A stretch of 64,000 nt of DNA from Acidobacteriaceae bacterium (GTDB taxonomy: Bacteria; Acidobacteriota; Terriglobia; Terriglobales; Acidobacteriaceae), in contig JANYKL010000078.1 of the NCBI GenBank assembly GCA_025361625.1, positions 18,874-82,873 of the forward strand, in the 5' to 3' direction. The translations under genes and the position numbers were made by a program. Of this stretch, positions 36,471 to 45,945 are shown piece after piece (within the stretch, counting starts at the first letter, position 1; every line of letters begins with the position of its first letter). The notes below the pieces were generated by a model. That model was not told where the DNA came from. It worked only from the letters and a program-made list of their open reading frames with translations, and did no database searches.

Positions 36471-39400
36471 ATGTCTGAATTCGTACATCTCCATCTTCAT
36501 AGTGATTACTCCATGCTCGACGGAGCCTGCGACGTCGAGAAGCTGGTCGAACGTGTCCACGAGCTCCGCATGCCGGCCGTGGCCATGACCGATCACGGGA
36601 ACATTTTTGGCGCGGTGCACTTCGTGAATGCCGCCAACAAAGTAGGCGTGAAGCCGATCGTCGGCTGCGAACTTTACATCTGCAAAAAAGATGACCACGT
36701 CATCACCCGCACTCCTCCCGATGGCGATACCTACAATCACCTGCTCGTCCTGGCCGAAAATGAAGAAGGCTATCGCAATCTCGTAAAGATCACCTCTGAA
36801 GCGTCGCTACACGGCTTCTACTACAAGCCCCGAGTAAGCAAAAAGTTTTTGGCCGATCATTCCAAGGGATTGATAGGGCTTTCCGGTTGCCTTAAAGGCG
36901 AAGTCGCCGAGCGCCTGATGGAAGGGAACTACGACGCGGCCCAATCGGCCGCCGGATTTTATCGCGATCTATTCGGCAAGGATAATTTTTTCCTGGAAAT
37001 TCAAGATCAGGGCCTGGAGATGGAGCACCGCATCCGAGCCGGCCTTTTCAAGCTGGAGCAAGATATCGGCCTCCCCATGGTCGCCACGAACGATAGCCAC
37101 TATCTCTGTGAAGACGACGCGCACGCGCAGGATGTAATGCTCTGCATCCAGACCGGCAAGTCGATTCAAGAAACCAATCGGATGAAGTTCGAAGGCACGC
37201 AGTTTTTCGTCAAGAATGCAGCCGAAATGTTGCGTGTCTTCAAAGACGCGCCCCAGGTGCTCTCGCGGACAATGGGCATTGCCGAGCGTTGCAACATGAA
37301 GCTCGAAAAGCTTCCCACTCCGTTTCCGCACTTCGATGTGCCCGATGGTTTTACCCTCGACAGCTATTTTGAACACGTAACGCGTCAAGGTTTCGCCCGC
37401 CGCATGGAAAATCTGCGCGGTGCCGCCGCGAGCGGCAAGCTGAAACATTCCGTGAGCGAGTATGAACAGCGTTTGGCCCGGGAAATCGACATCATCCAGC
37501 AGATGAAGTTTTCCGGCTATTTCCTGATTGTGTGGGATTTTATTCGCCATGCACGCGAACTGAAGATTCCGGTCGGCCCCGGGCGTGGATCGGCCGCCGG
37601 AGCCGTCGTCGCCTACTCGCTTGGCATCACCGACATCGATCCCCTGCAGCATGAACTTCTGTTTGAGCGCTTCCTTAACCCCGAGCGCATTTCGCTGCCA
37701 GACATCGACATCGATTTCTGCATGAATCGCCGCGGTGAGGTCATCGAGTACGTCACGCGCAAGTACGGTCGAGAGAATGTCGCGCAGATCATCACCTTTG
37801 GCACCATGGCGGCCAAAGCGGCAATCAAAGACGTAGGCCGCGCCATGGACATGCCGTACAGCGACGTAGACCGCATCGCGAAGATGGTGCCGACCACGCT
37901 CAATATAAAACTCAAGGACGCTCTAACCGAGTCGGTCGCGCTGCAAGAGGCTTATCAGAAAGATCCGCAGGTAAAGCAGTTGCTCGATACCGCGCTCAAG
38001 CTCGAGGGTCTTGTGCGTAACTCCGGCGTTCATGCGGCCGGAGTAGTGATTTCACCGCGTCCGTTGATTGAGCTCGTCCCCCTGCACAAGACAAAAAACG
38101 CCGAAATCGTCACCGCCTTCGACATGGTAGCGATCGAAAAGATGGGCCTGCTGAAAATGGATTTCCTCGGGCTCACGACGCTCACCATTCTCGACGATAC
38201 CTTGAAGCTGATCGCGCAGAAGGGAACGACTCTCAATCTCGATGATGTTCCGCTCGAAGATCCCGTGACGTACGAGAAGGTCTTTCACAAGGGGCTGACC
38301 TCGGGCGTCTTCCAGTTTGAATCATCGGGCATGCGCGATGTCTTGCGTCGCTATCAACCCAACTCGATTGAAGATTTAACCGCGCTCAATGCGCTCTACC
38401 GTCCTGGCCCGATTCAGGGAGGAATGATTGACGACTTTATCGAGCGAAAGCACGGGCGCCGCAAGATTGAATACGAACTGCCGCAGCTGAAAGAAATCCT
38501 TGCGGAAACGCTCGGCGTTTTTGTCTACCAGGAACAGGTGATGCAGGCCGCCAACAAACTTGCCGGCTATTCGCTCGGTGAAGCCGATCTGTTGCGCCGT
38601 GCCATGGGCAAAAAGAATGCCGATGAAATGGCGAAGCAGCGCGAACGTTTTGTGCAAGGCGCGACCAAAAATGGCTTCCCCCCAAAGAAAATTGAGAAGA
38701 TTTTCGACCTGATGGCGCAATTTGCCGGGTACGGCTTCAATAAGTCTCACTCCGCCGCATACGCGCTACTGGCCTACCATACCGCGTTTTTAAAAACACA
38801 TCATCCTGTCGACTTCATGGCCGCGCTCCTAACCTCGGTCACCGGAAGCACCGACGACGTCGTGAAGTACATTAACGAATGCCGCGAGATGGGAATTGCT
38901 GTCGAGCCTCCCGACATCAACGTGAGCGACGCAAACTTTACACCGCACGGTACCGCGATTCGCTTCGGCTTGGCGGCCGTGAAAAACGTCGGCGGCAACG
39001 CCATCGAATCCATAGTGGCGGCCCGCAAAAAGCTGGATCGCAATTTCAAATCGTTCTACGAATTCTGTGAGGTGGTTGACCTGCGCCTCCTCAACAAACG
39101 TGTGCTTGAGTCTTTAATCAAAAGCGGCGCGATGGATGGCTTTGGGCGGCGCGCGCAACTGATGCAAGCCCTCGATACGGCAATTGAGCACGCGCAGAAA
39201 ACACAACGCGACGCCGAGTCTGGCCAACACGGCTTATTTGGCGTGTTCGCCGACGAGACCGCCGAGCAGGCCAACGAATCGCTGCCCAACGTTCCCGATT
39301 GGGATGAGCACGTGCGTCTTTCCGCCGAAAAAGAAATACTCGGCTTCTTCATTACCGGCCATCCGATGGAAAAATACAAAGAGAAGCTCACCGACCTGAA

Positions 39401-39953
39401 TGCGATCTCAACGCAGGATATTTGCGCCATGAAACGGTCGACTGCGAAAGATGAGAACATCACGACGGCGGGCTTGATATGCGGCGTGCGCGTAGCGAAG
39501 TCAAGAAAGGGCGACCTCTGGGCCCAAGCGGCTCTTGAAGATATGTCGGGCACCGTCGAGTTGCTGGTTTTTCCAGAAGCCTATCGAAAGCTTGCAGAGA
39601 AGATGAAGTTAGAAGTTCCGGTTTTGATTCGTGGCGGAGTGCGCATCGAAGAGGGCGCCAATCCAAAACTCACCGCCCATGAAATTATCCCGCTCGATGA
39701 GGTCAACGTTCCTCTCCCCCGGGCGCTGCGCATCCGCATTCCTTCTGGAAGCGCAACCGATAGCACCGTCGATGCCCTCCATAACTTGTTCAACGAGCGC
39801 AAGGGTGAAGCCAAAGTGCTCTTCGATGTGGAGCGCGAGGGCGATTTCATGGTCGTCATGGAGGCCCAAGGCTATAATGTGATGCCAGACCGTAATTTCC
39901 TCGGCCGCGTCGAGGAGCTTTGTGGACGAGGCAGCGTCCGGGTGATCCTGTAA
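36471..39953 (+). CDS. dnaE: DNA polymerase III subunit alpha
   Basis: FVHLHLHSDYSMLDGACDVEKLVERV...PVGPGRGSAAGAVVAYSLGITDIDPLQHELLFERFLNPERISLPDIDIDFC...GYGFNKSHSAAYALLAYHTAFLKTHHPVDFMAALLTS. Confidence 0.98.
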   Translation: MSEFVHLHLHSDYSMLDGACDVEKLVERVHELRMPAVAMTDHGNIFGAVHFVNAANKVGVKPIVGCELYICKKDDHVITRTPPDGDTYNHLLVLAENEEGYRNLVKITSEASLHGFYYKPRVSKKFLADHSKGLIGLSGCLKGEVAERLMEGNYDAAQSAAGFYRDLFGKDNFFLEIQDQGLEMEHRIRAGLFKLEQDIGLPMVATNDSHYLCEDDAHAQDVMLCIQTGKSIQETNRMKFEGTQFFVKNAAEMLRVFKDAPQVLSRTMGIAERCNMKLEKLPTPFPHFDVPDGFTLDSYFEHVTRQGFARRMENLRGAAASGKLKHSVSEYEQRLAREIDIIQQMKFSGYFLIVWDFIRHARELKIPVGPGRGSAAGAVVAYSLGITDIDPLQHELLFERFLNPERISLPDIDIDFCMNRRGEVIEYVTRKYGRENVAQIITFGTMAAKAAIKDVGRAMDMPYSDVDRIAKMVPTTLNIKLKDALTESVALQEAYQKDPQVKQLLDTALKLEGLVRNSGVHAAGVVISPRPLIELVPLHKTKNAEIVTAFDMVAIEKMGLLKMDFLGLTTLTILDDTLKLIAQKGTTLNLDDVPLEDPVTYEKVFHKGLTSGVFQFESSGMRDVLRRYQPNSIEDLTALNALYRPGPIQGGMIDDFIERKHGRRKIEYELPQLKEILAETLGVFVYQEQVMQAANKLAGYSLGEADLLRRAMGKKNADEMAKQRERFVQGATKNGFPPKKIEKIFDLMAQFAGYGFNKSHSAAYALLAYHTAFLKTHHPVDFMAALLTSVTGSTDDVVKYINECREMGIAVEPPDINVSDANFTPHGTAIRFGLAAVKNVGGNAIESIVAARKKLDRNFKSFYEFCEVVDLRLLNKRVLESLIKSGAMDGFGRRAQLMQALDTAIEHAQKTQRDAESGQHGLFGVFADETAEQANESLPNVPDWDEHVRLSAEKEILGFFITGHPMEKYKEKLTDLNAISTQDICAMKRSTAKDENITTAGLICGVRVAKSRKGDLWAQAALEDMSGTVELLVFPEAYRKLAEKMKLEVPVLIRGGVRIEEGANPKLTAHEIIPLDEVNVPLPRALRIRIPSGSATDSTVDALHNLFNERKGEAKVLFDVEREGDFMVVMEAQGYNVMPDRNFLGRVEELCGRGSVRVIL

Positions 39954-39988
39954 CCAAATGATTTCGTAAAGCTAAGGTAAAAGCTAAC

Positions 39989-41092
39989 TTGAGACGATCA
40001 AAAGATAAATCTCCCGATCAGGTCAGCGAAGCAATCGAGCAGCCAGAGCATGTCTCGGCCCTTGCCGGAGCGGATCTTATGTTGTCGATGATGGAAGAGC
40101 ATCACCCCAAAAAAAACGGCAACAAGAGGACGGGGAATTCGGGATTAAAAGCTCAGCAGGAACTTGTCAGAATCGAAGCTCAGATTACACGCCTGCAGTC
40201 CATGCAAGGGCAGAGCGGAGACACCCCGCAGCAGATCGAGCGATTGAACCAGCGCGTAAATGATCTGCGCCGCGAAGTCGCCTCCCAACTGAACGCCTGG
40301 GAACGAACGGAATTGGCGCGTCACCCGCAGCGCCCTTACACCCTCGACTATGTCGAACGCATCTTCACCGATTGGAGCGAGATTCACGGCGACCGCGGCT
40401 TTCGAGACGACCCCGCTATCGTCTGCGGAATGGCCCGCTTCCACGGCGAAGAAGTAATCATCGTAGGGCAACAGAAAGCGCGCGACGCCAAGCAACGTAT
40501 TTACCGCAACTTTGGTATGCCGCATCCAGAGGGCTATCGCAAAGCTTTACGCGTGATGAAGATTGCCGAAAAGTTCAAGCGGCCGATCTTTACATTCGTG
40601 GATACCGATGGCGCCTACCCGGGCCTGCACGCCGAAGAGCGCGGCCAGGGAGAAGCCATCGCGCGTAATTTGCTGGAAATGGCACGGCTCGAAGTTCCGA
40701 TTGTCACCACCGTAATCGGCGTAGGCGGTAGCGGCGGAGCGCTCGCCATCGCGGTTGCCGATCGCGTGCTCATGATGGAGAACGCCGTCTACTCGGTCAT
40801 TTCTCCGGAAGGCTGCGCTTCGATTATGTGGCGCGATCCCACCAAAAAAGATCTAGCCGCGGAAGCGATGAAGATCACCGCCAAAGATCTTAGCGCGCTC
40901 GGTTGCATCGACGGCATCGTCCCCGAACCTCCCGGAGGAGCACACACCGATCACGCCCAGGCGGCGGAGTTGCTCAATACAGCTTTGCAGCAGAATCTGG
41001 CTGCCATCAAGCATCTTCCCGCGCCCGAGTTACTCGAAACGCGCTACCGGAAGTTCCGCGATATGGCGCAGTTCTTCGAAGTTGAAGCGTAA
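39989..41092 (+). CDS. accA: acetyl-CoA carboxylase carboxyltransferase subunit alpha
   Basis: AWERTELARHPQRPYTLDYVERIFTDWSEIHGDRGFRDDPAIVCGMARF...FGMPHPEGYRKALRVMKIAEKF...FVDTDGAYPGLHAEERGQGEAIARNL...YSVISPEGCASIMWRD. Confidence 0.97.
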   Translation: MRRSKDKSPDQVSEAIEQPEHVSALAGADLMLSMMEEHHPKKNGNKRTGNSGLKAQQELVRIEAQITRLQSMQGQSGDTPQQIERLNQRVNDLRREVASQLNAWERTELARHPQRPYTLDYVERIFTDWSEIHGDRGFRDDPAIVCGMARFHGEEVIIVGQQKARDAKQRIYRNFGMPHPEGYRKALRVMKIAEKFKRPIFTFVDTDGAYPGLHAEERGQGEAIARNLLEMARLEVPIVTTVIGVGGSGGALAIAVADRVLMMENAVYSVISPEGCASIMWRDPTKKDLAAEAMKITAKDLSALGCIDGIVPEPPGGAHTDHAQAAELLNTALQQNLAAIKHLPAPELLETRYRKFRDMAQFFEVEA

Positions 41093-41098
41093 GTCCCC

Positions 41099-41126
41099 GC
41101 CGCTTGACTCTTGCCGCTTGACTCTT
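41099..41126. repeat. perfect 2 x 14-bp tandem repeat downstream of accA
   Basis: gccgcttgactctt | gccgcttgactctt. Confidence 0.95.
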
Positions 41127-41133
41127 AGTGACG

Positions 41134-42057
41134 CTAACGGGCCTGCGGATGGATCTCAACTGTCGACCAGGTTTTAGCGGCGGCGTGACACAACGGTTCC
41201 AGCAAACACTCGGCGCACTTCGGACTGCGCGCCAGGCAGAGCTTCCGTCCATGCCAGATGACCTGGTGCGAGAAATTGGTCCACCGCTCCTGCGGAATCA
41301 ATCCCATCAAGTCATCTTCAATCTTGGGCGCATCCTCATGCTTCGTCAGCTCAAGCCGTCGCGAGATGCGAGTCACGTGAGTATCAACCACCAGTCCAAT
41401 ATTTTTCCTAAACCATGTCCCAAGAACCACGTTCGCTGTTTTTCGAGCGACACCGGGCAGGCTCAGTAACTCGTCCATGGTTTTAGGAACCTCGCCGCCG
41501 AATTCCGCGACCAATTTGCGCGCCGCGCCCACCAGTGATTTTGATTTATTCCGAAAAAATCCAGTGGACCGGATGTCAGGTTGCAACTGTTCGGGATCGA
41601 GGGCCGCGAACCGGGCGACCGATGGATACTTCTCAAAGAGAATCGGCGTGACCATGTTCACGCGAACATCTGTACATTGCGCCGAAAGAATTGTCGCGAC
41701 CAGCAACTCCCACGCATCACGATGGGTCAGGGCGCAGGTCGCTCCCGGGTAGAGCTCGTCGAGCCCGGCTAGAATTTTCTGAACACGCTCGGGCGCGATT
41801 GGATTGTACCCCGAGGCCGCCTTTTTCTTCGCCCTTGGCGAAATCGACTTCGCATTAACTCCCTTGCGGGCGAGGCCAGCGCCTCTGCTGTTAGAGCCAG
41901 TACTCTTGCGATCGGAACCGGCTGGCACTTTTCTTCCAGCTTCCTTTCCATCCTCGCCCGGCTTGAGCCTTGAGGCCTTCAATCCCGAAACCCGCTTTCG
42001 GACCGCCCCCTCCTGTCGGCCGCTGCGGCTAGGCCGGCGCGGAGCATTCCTCTGCAT
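41134..42057 (-). CDS. nth: endonuclease III with basic N-terminal extension
   Basis: WELLVATILSAQCTDVRVNMVTPILFEKYP...LPGVARKTANVVLGTWF...VDTHVTRISRRL; FeS cluster CLARSPKCAECLLEPLC. Confidence 0.95.
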   Translation of the reverse strand: MQRNAPRRPSRSGRQEGAVRKRVSGLKASRLKPGEDGKEAGRKVPAGSDRKSTGSNSRGAGLARKGVNAKSISPRAKKKAASGYNPIAPERVQKILAGLDELYPGATCALTHRDAWELLVATILSAQCTDVRVNMVTPILFEKYPSVARFAALDPEQLQPDIRSTGFFRNKSKSLVGAARKLVAEFGGEVPKTMDELLSLPGVARKTANVVLGTWFRKNIGLVVDTHVTRISRRLELTKHEDAPKIEDDLMGLIPQERWTNFSHQVIWHGRKLCLARSPKCAECLLEPLCHAAAKTWSTVEIHPQAR

Positions 42058-42206
42058 CGTTCATCTCCTGAATTGATCGAGCATTAGTATTAAGAGAACA
42101 ATGGTAACAAACGCAACGTTCGGCTTGCGTTGTGCCCGACGTAACCGCGTTGCAATTGACGACCCAACGGACGCGTGAGTACTCTGAGAACTAAAGGAAA
42201 ATACTA

Positions 42207-42431
42207 GTGGCCGTTAAAAGCATAAAACTCGGACAGGTCTGGCGCCAGGATGAAACCGGACGCGATCACCTCGTCACGAAAGTTTACAGCGAAGTATTTT
42301 CGCAATACGTCGTATTGCGACCCGCCGAAGTTACCGCGCCCGACGCGCCAGTCATCAAAGTTAAGGTCGCGAAAGCAACGGATGGCGTCAGCTTGCCCGG
42401 CTTTAGCTTCACCCAGGATGGGAGCTTTTGA
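42207..42431 (+). CDS. small hypothetical protein (74 aa)
   Basis: GTG start; MAVKSIKLGQVWRQDETGRDHLVTKVYSEVFSQYVVLRPAEV; coherent, non-overlapping, with upstream purine-rich ctaaaggaaaa. Confidence 0.65.
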   Translation: MAVKSIKLGQVWRQDETGRDHLVTKVYSEVFSQYVVLRPAEVTAPDAPVIKVKVAKATDGVSLPGFSFTQDGSF

Positions 42432-42470
42432 CCGCCGGACAATTTCACCATCGCCCCATCGGCGATCTAA

Positions 42471-42501
42471 ATCACGGCAATCTCAATCATGGGCAATCTC
42501 A
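42471..42501. repeat. 15/16-bp imperfect tandem repeat downstream of the small ORF
   Basis: atcacggcaatctca | atcatgggcaatctca. Confidence 0.8.
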
Positions 42502-42555
42502 ATCTATGACTGATCTCCATTTCACGATAGCAGCCTGATCAACTTCGCCATTATT

Positions 42556-42602
42556 TTCGACTTCGACTTCGACTTCGACCGATCACTGATGACCGATGAC
42601 TG
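42556..42602. repeat. 4 x ttcgac followed by 7-bp repeats that contain the dedA start codon
   Basis: ttcgac x4 (42556-42579) then atcactg|atgaccg|atgactg; the last unit holds the dedA ATG. Confidence 0.75.
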
Positions 42603-43225
42603 AAAAAATTCTCACCATCCTGTTTGGTTTTATCAGCGCTCTCATCGCCACTACCGGTTACCTCGGCATCACGCTGCTGATGGCGATTGAGTCGGCATGC
42701 ATTCCGCTTCCCTCGGAACTGATCATGCCCTTCGCCGGATACCTCGTCTACACCGGGAAGATGCACCTGCTCTGGGTGGCGACCGCCGGAGCCATCGGCT
42801 GCAACCTTGGTTCACTCCTCGCTTACGAAATCGGCCATTATGGCGGGCGGCCATTGGTCGAACGCTACGGCCGCTGGATTCTCATGGGCCGCCGCGAACT
42901 CGATTGGGCCGATCACTTCTTTCAGAGCCGTGGAGAACTCGCCATCGTTATCGCACGAATGTTGCCCGTGATCCGCACATTTATCGCGCTCCCCGCCGGT
43001 ATCGCGCGCATGCCTCGAGCTAAATTTCACATCTACACTTTTATCGGATCGTGGCCGTGGTGTTTTGGCCTCGCTTATCTCGGCATGAAACTTGGCGAAA
43101 ACTGGCGCTCTCTCGGCAAGTATTTCCATCAGTTCGACGCCATCATCGGAGCCGTGATTGTCGCCGCCGTTGCCTGGTTTGTCTGGTCGCACTGGCAACA
43201 TCGGCTAGGCGCCAACGAAGGCTAG
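42596..43225 (+). CDS. DedA family membrane protein
   Basis: GYLGITLLMAIESACIPLPSELIMPFAGYLV...GAIGCNLGSLLAYEIGHYGGRPLVERYGRW...ARMLPVIRTFIALPAGIARMPRAKF. Confidence 0.93.
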   Translation: MTEKILTILFGFISALIATTGYLGITLLMAIESACIPLPSELIMPFAGYLVYTGKMHLLWVATAGAIGCNLGSLLAYEIGHYGGRPLVERYGRWILMGRRELDWADHFFQSRGELAIVIARMLPVIRTFIALPAGIARMPRAKFHIYTFIGSWPWCFGLAYLGMKLGENWRSLGKYFHQFDAIIGAVIVAAVAWFVWSHWQHRLGANEG

Positions 43226-43306
43226 CCGCCGCGCTTCGCTTGGCCGTCGTGCACAATTTGGGCGCCCCATCGAGTGAAAATGTAAGGCCCAATTTGATCT
43301 TCCGAT

Positions 43307-43696
43307 CTAGAGCTCCACTGGCCGAGCCAGCTGCGATGCGACCAGCTTCCACTGACCATTTTCCCGACGTAACACATCGAGATAAACGTATCGAACGCTT
43401 GATCTTTTTCCATTCGATTCCACTTCGTCCGATTCAGACCCGTGCACGACAGCCGTGTCTCCAAAGACGCGAATTACCCTCGACGTCGAAACGATTGAGG
43501 GATAGCGGATCGCTCTCGACCGAACACTTTCGAGTACATCCCGTTTGGTAAAAGCCTTCCCGGATTCGTTGTACTGAACATACTCGTCCGCGAATATCCG
43601 CTCCAGCACCGTGACGTCTGCACTCATCAACGCTCTATCGCCGGCCTCATGCAGCTCCAAAATCAGCTGCTCATCTTCAACGCACGCAAGGTCCAT
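43307..43696 (-). CDS. nuclear transport factor 2/SnoaL-like (DUF4440-type) protein
   Basis: ILELHEAGDRALMSADVTVLERIFADEYVQYNESGKAFTKRDVLESVRS...FGDTAVVHGSES...ENGQWKLVASQ. Confidence 0.82.
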   Translation of the reverse strand: MDLACVEDEQLILELHEAGDRALMSADVTVLERIFADEYVQYNESGKAFTKRDVLESVRSRAIRYPSIVSTSRVIRVFGDTAVVHGSESDEVESNGKRSSVRYVYLDVLRRENGQWKLVASQLARPVEL

Positions 43697-43842
43697 TCGT
43701 TCTCCGTTTCCTTCTCCGTATGAGACCATCTTCTCCCGTCTCGTCTACGAGTAGCCTGAAATCCATCGGCCACTCGCCAGTGACTTCCTCACTCTTCCAC
43801 AAGTGTGTAATCTTTCGCTAGTGTGACTTTGCCTGTGACCGA

Positions 43843-44580
43843 ATGGGATTTGTAAACTACCTTTTACACCCTTGGGGTTTCTTACTACAGGGAATCGCGA
43901 TCGTCCATTTCATACGGCGACGCCCCGACACGTATTGGATTTTCATTATTTTATTTCTAGGGCCCCTTGGCGCAATCATCTACCTTCTAGTCGAAGCCGC
44001 GCCTGACCTGGGTTTGCTGGGCCAGTCGTTTAAATTTTTACCGCGTCGCAAGCGCATCAACGAGTTGGTGGAAGCGATTCGCGATAACCCCTCGGCAGGG
44101 AACTATGAAGAGCTGGGCAACCTCTACATGGACGACGGCAAACTTGCAGCCGCAAGAACTGCATTCGATAAGGCGATTGCTGCCCGCGCCGATACGATCG
44201 ATCCGTTCTACCGCCGCGGAGTGTGCGCCGTTCTCCTGCATGACGCCGCGGCCGCGATTCCCGACCTCGAACGCGCGGTCAATAAAGAATCTGAGTATGA
44301 CTTCCAACGCGCGGCCGGATTATTGGCTCACGCCTACTCGCAGACTGGGCAAAAAGAGAAAGCTGAAGCGCTCTTTCGCAAAGTCACAGTGACTTCGACT
44401 TTGTCGGAGACGTATCTGAACTTTGCCGAACTGCTGGCTTCTGAAGGCCGCAATGCCGAGGCCCGCGAATGGGCGCAAAAAGTGTTAGACAAAAAGACCA
44501 ACATGCCTGGATATCTCAAACGACGTGAACGTCCCGCTTTTCGCGCCGCCAAAGCCATGTTGAGACGGTTGCCGCGTTAA
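43843..44580 (+). CDS. membrane-anchored tetratricopeptide repeat protein
   Basis: N-terminal hydrophobic segments (YWIFIILFLGPLGAIIYLLVE); NYEELGNLYMDDGKLAAARTAFDKAIAARADTIDPFYRRGVCAVLLHDAAAAIPDLERAV. Confidence 0.82.
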   Translation: MGFVNYLLHPWGFLLQGIAIVHFIRRRPDTYWIFIILFLGPLGAIIYLLVEAAPDLGLLGQSFKFLPRRKRINELVEAIRDNPSAGNYEELGNLYMDDGKLAAARTAFDKAIAARADTIDPFYRRGVCAVLLHDAAAAIPDLERAVNKESEYDFQRAAGLLAHAYSQTGQKEKAEALFRKVTVTSTLSETYLNFAELLASEGRNAEAREWAQKVLDKKTNMPGYLKRRERPAFRAAKAMLRRLPR

Positions 44581-44601
44581 TACAATTACAGCTTCAGGCA
44601 A

Positions 44602-45879
44602 ATGTTTCAACCAATGCCTTCGCTTTGTCCGGTGCTATCCTTCAGTCGAATGAACGTTGCCTACCTTGAATGCACTCGATGCGGAGATCATCTCTCTCCC
44701 GACCGTCCTCAGAGTATCTGCCCAAAAGATGGTGGAGTGCTTTTTGCGCGCTACGACCTGGATAGTCTCAAAGAAAAATTTCGTACCGCGGATTTAGCGG
44801 GCCGCGTCGCCAGCATGTGGCGTTATGCCGAGGTGCTTCCAAATGTGCAGCCAATCACTCTCGGCGAAGGCTTCACGCCAATGCTGCCGAGCCGCGAATT
44901 TCCAAATGTGTTTATCAAGGATGAAGGGCTGAATCCGACCGGGTCATTCAAGGCCCGGGGCATGTCGGCTGCCGTCAGCATGGCGAAACACTATGGGCTG
45001 AAGAATTTGGCTGCGCCTTCCGCCGGAAACGCCGGTGGCGCTCTCGCAGCCTATGCCGCGGCCGCCTCCATTCAGGCCCATATCTTCATGCCGAAAGACG
45101 TTCCCCTGGCGAACCGCATGGAATGTAACTTCCACGGCGCCCACCTAACCCTCGTCGACGGATTGATCAGCGATTGCGGACGCATGGTTGCCGAACGGAA
45201 AGATAAAGAAGGTTGGTTCGATGTCTCGACTCTTAAAGAGCCACATCGCGTCGAGGGCAAAAAGACGATGGGCTATGAGATAGCCGAGCAATTGAATTGG
45301 AAGCTGCCGCAAGCAATTATTTATCCTACGGGCGGCGGCGTCGGCATGATCGGCATGTGGAAGGCCTTCGATGAAATGCAGCAGCTTGGCTGGATTGGCT
45401 CCGAGCGCCCGAAGATGGTTTCTGTTCAAGCCGCCGGGTGCGCGCCGATCGTCAAGGCCTGGGAAGCAGGGACGTCCTCTTCCGAAATGTGGCCTGATGC
45501 TTCCACGTTTGCAGCCGGTTTGCGCGTTCCAAAAGCCTACGGAGACTATCTGATTCTCGACATCATCAAGAAAAGCCGTGGCATTGCCGTTGCCTCCACA
45601 GACGAAGAAATTCTGCAAGCGACGCGGCACTGGGCAAGCGTTGAGGGAGTCTTCGCTGCTCCTGAAGGCGCAGCCTCTCTTGTCGCCTATCGAAAGTTGC
45701 GCGCCAGCAATTTTCTGAGCGCTGACGACACGGTAGTACTCTTTAACACCGGATCTGCGTACAAGTATCTCGACCTGCTTGAGGCAAAAAAGATCGAGGC
45801 ACACAATATCGAAGAAAATAAGGCGCAGTCAACGCCTCCCGCGTCGCGAAATATCGGCGGTATCATCGGCCCATACTAG
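44602..45879 (+). CDS. thrC: threonine synthase
   Basis: LECTRCGDHLSPDRPQSICPKDGGVLFARYD...FIKDEGLNPTGSFKARGMSAAVSMAKHYGLKNLAAPSAGNAGGALAAYAAAA...IYPTGGGVGMIGMWKAFDE. Confidence 0.94.
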   Translation: MFQPMPSLCPVLSFSRMNVAYLECTRCGDHLSPDRPQSICPKDGGVLFARYDLDSLKEKFRTADLAGRVASMWRYAEVLPNVQPITLGEGFTPMLPSREFPNVFIKDEGLNPTGSFKARGMSAAVSMAKHYGLKNLAAPSAGNAGGALAAYAAAASIQAHIFMPKDVPLANRMECNFHGAHLTLVDGLISDCGRMVAERKDKEGWFDVSTLKEPHRVEGKKTMGYEIAEQLNWKLPQAIIYPTGGGVGMIGMWKAFDEMQQLGWIGSERPKMVSVQAAGCAPIVKAWEAGTSSSEMWPDASTFAAGLRVPKAYGDYLILDIIKKSRGIAVASTDEEILQATRHWASVEGVFAAPEGAASLVAYRKLRASNFLSADDTVVLFNTGSAYKYLDLLEAKKIEAHNIEENKAQSTPPASRNIGGIIGPY

Positions 45880-45906
45880 CCCGTCCGTAAAGTCGGCCCA
45901 TATTAG
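45866..45906. repeat. 27-bp-period in-frame direct repeat of the thrC terminus plus stop
   Basis: tcggcccatactag at 45866 and tcggcccatattag at 45893: I G P Y * ... V G P Y * in the same frame. Confidence 0.85.
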
Positions 45907-45945
45907 TATCGTGTTTAGCGAGATCGTGTCTCGCCGCAGATTCTC

